A stretch of DNA of 5,485 bases from Myxococcaceae bacterium (GTDB lineage: Bacteria > Myxococcota > Myxococcia > Myxococcales > Myxococcaceae). The stretch covers positions 1 through 5,485 of the forward strand of contig JAGSPQ010000303.1 of assembly GCA_018262385.1 (NCBI GenBank). Direction: 5' to 3'. The position numbers and the translations under genes are program-made. The notes beneath the pieces were generated by a model. It searched no databases, had not been told where the DNA came from, and worked only from the letters and a program-made list of their open reading frames with translations. Shown here piece after piece: positions 4,759 to 5,485 of the stretch. The first letter of the stretch is position 1. The number at the start of each line of letters is the position of its first letter.

Positions 4759-5485
4759 TCAGGGGCAGGCGCCGCCCTTCGAGAGCACCCCGGAGACGAT
4801 CAGGCCTGCGTCGGCGATCGTGCAGCCGGAAATTCCGTTGAGCCGAATCACCCCCAGGCCCGCGCCGCCACCGCCGCTGCCGACGGTTCCTGATCCGGCG
4901 ACGCCGGCGGTCGACGGGGTGGAACCCGCGGCCCCGCTGCCGCCATCGCCGGCCGGAGGGGTGCCGCCCTTCCCGCCGAGCGCCACCGTCGCGGTGTTGA
5001 GCGAGCCGCTCTGACCCGGTTCGCCCACGGTGCCCGATCCGTTCGCGCGGCCGCCACCGCCCGCGCCCCCGTTGGCGATCAGCCGCGCAGCGGAGGTCAG
5101 ATCGAGCAGGTTGCCTTCGAGCAGGATCCCGCCCCCGCTCCCGGCGCCGCCACCGCCGTTGTCGTCCGAGGCGCCGGTGACCCCGCCCTTCCCGCCGCTG
5201 CCGCTGACCGAGACGGTGCCCGCGAGGGTGAGCGTCGAGGCGGCCGAGATCTGCACCGCTCCGCCGCCCGCGCCGCCGTCGGCGATCATCCGGTTGCTGC
5301 TGTCGTGGCCTCTGCCCCCGGTGCACCCACCGCGCAGCGGCTGCAGCGTGAGGTTGCTCGCCGCCACGCCCGCCGCGCCGGCGCCTGTCCCCCCGCCGGG
5401 GCTGCCCGCAGTTCCGAACCCCGCCCCACCGCCGCCCGCGGACAGCGTCGAGTTCTGCCCGTTGCTCGTCCCGCAGCCGCTGTAG
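4759..5485 (-). CDS. C-terminal part of a glycine-rich repeat protein, probably extracellular or surface-attached (5' end outside window)
   Basis: The frame is open to the window edge, giving 241 visible residues. A GTG at 5367 lies in frame but has no reason to be the start, because the same glycine-rich composition continues upstream of it. Glycine makes up 78 of 241 residues (32%). A pattern recurs in which a glycine run is followed by a short hydrophobic beta-like strand and a T/S/L-rich stretch: GGGAVQISAASTLTLAGTV (73-91), GGGILLEGNLLDLTSAARL (117-135) and GGAGLGVIRLNG (206-217). Four cysteines are visible (C4, C54, C221, C240). Large secreted proteins of this style, with a similar GxGxIRLN near the C-terminus, are common in myxobacterial genomes and mostly lack assigned functions; I recognise the style rather than a named family. 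It probably folds as a repetitive beta structure. The stop is TGA at 4761-4759. It lies upstream of the fusion gene with a 38-base gap, but its composition suggests it need not share that gene's function. Confidence 0.75.
   Translation of the reverse strand, partial: YSGCGTSNGQNSTLSAGGGGAGFGTAGSPGGGTGAGAAGVAASNLTLQPLRGGCTGGRGHDSSNRMIADGGAGGGAVQISAASTLTLAGTVSVSGSGGKGGVTGASDDNGGGGAGSGGGILLEGNLLDLTSAARLIANGGAGGGGRANGSGTVGEPGQSGSLNTATVALGGKGGTPPAGDGGSGAAGSTPSTAGVAGSGTVGSGGGGAGLGVIRLNGISGCTIADAGLIVSGVLSKGGACP

Noticed and set aside
4759..5367. GTG at 5367 as the start of the glycine-rich protein
   Set aside because: The same glycine-rich frame continues without a stop to the window edge, so this is an internal valine codon of a longer gene.
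5030..5485. 151-residue proline-rich plus-strand frame
   Set aside because: Its proline-rich composition is simply the complement of the glycine codons in the minus-strand gene.
1..5485. tRNA, rRNA, CRISPR array, insertion sequence or attachment site
   Set aside because: No cloverleaf, rRNA segment, regularly spaced repeat, transposase motif or terminal inverted repeats were seen; nearly all bases are accounted for by four minus-strand genes.

Overview
The window is very GC-rich and densely packed, and every credible gene lies on the minus strand, so it reads from the right edge to the left. Codon use is strongly GC-biased at third positions, and long antisense open frames result from this. 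The gene content suggests a member of the Myxococcota or a similar high-GC deltaproteobacterial lineage: a glycine-rich surface-type protein of a style common in myxobacteria, a bacterial GMC oxidoreductase with its small-subunit domain, and a phospholipase D-like protein. The taxonomic call is an inference, because no rRNA or other marker is present.

Layout in transcription order: (1) 5485-4759, the C-terminal part of a glycine-rich, probably exported repeat protein whose start lies outside the window. (2) A 38-base gap (4721-4758) that holds a perfect 14-bp palindrome with the FNR/CRP-family consensus TTGAT-N4-ATCAA. (3) 4720-3104, a two-part protein: a fold-type-II PLP enzyme resembling D-cysteine desulfhydrase/ACC deaminase, joined to a domain like the small subunit (gluconate 2-dehydrogenase subunit 3) of membrane-linked GMC dehydrogenases. 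(4) 3107-1590, a GMC-family FAD oxidoreductase whose start overlaps the previous stop by 4 bases. (5) A 29-base gap with a small hairpin over the next ribosome binding site. (6) 1560-1, a phospholipase D-like protein with two HKD-type motifs and a C-terminal CBM20 starch-binding domain cut off by the window edge.

The PLP/small-subunit fusion and the GMC oxidoreductase are almost certainly co-transcribed and translationally coupled. The likely picture is an FAD dehydrogenase whose catalytic subunit (gene 4) pairs with the small-subunit domain carried by gene 3. A C-x5-C-x3-C pattern in the GMC protein resembles the [3Fe-4S] ligand pattern of FAD-dependent glucose dehydrogenase, so an electron-transferring dehydrogenase is more likely than a simple oxidase. 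The substrate cannot be named from sequence. The PLD-CBM20 gene follows closely and may belong to the same operon, but a functional link is not shown. The most interesting points are the fusion with a buried Tat-like segment, the FNR-type palindrome, the unusual GMC active-site residue and the PLD-CBM20 architecture.
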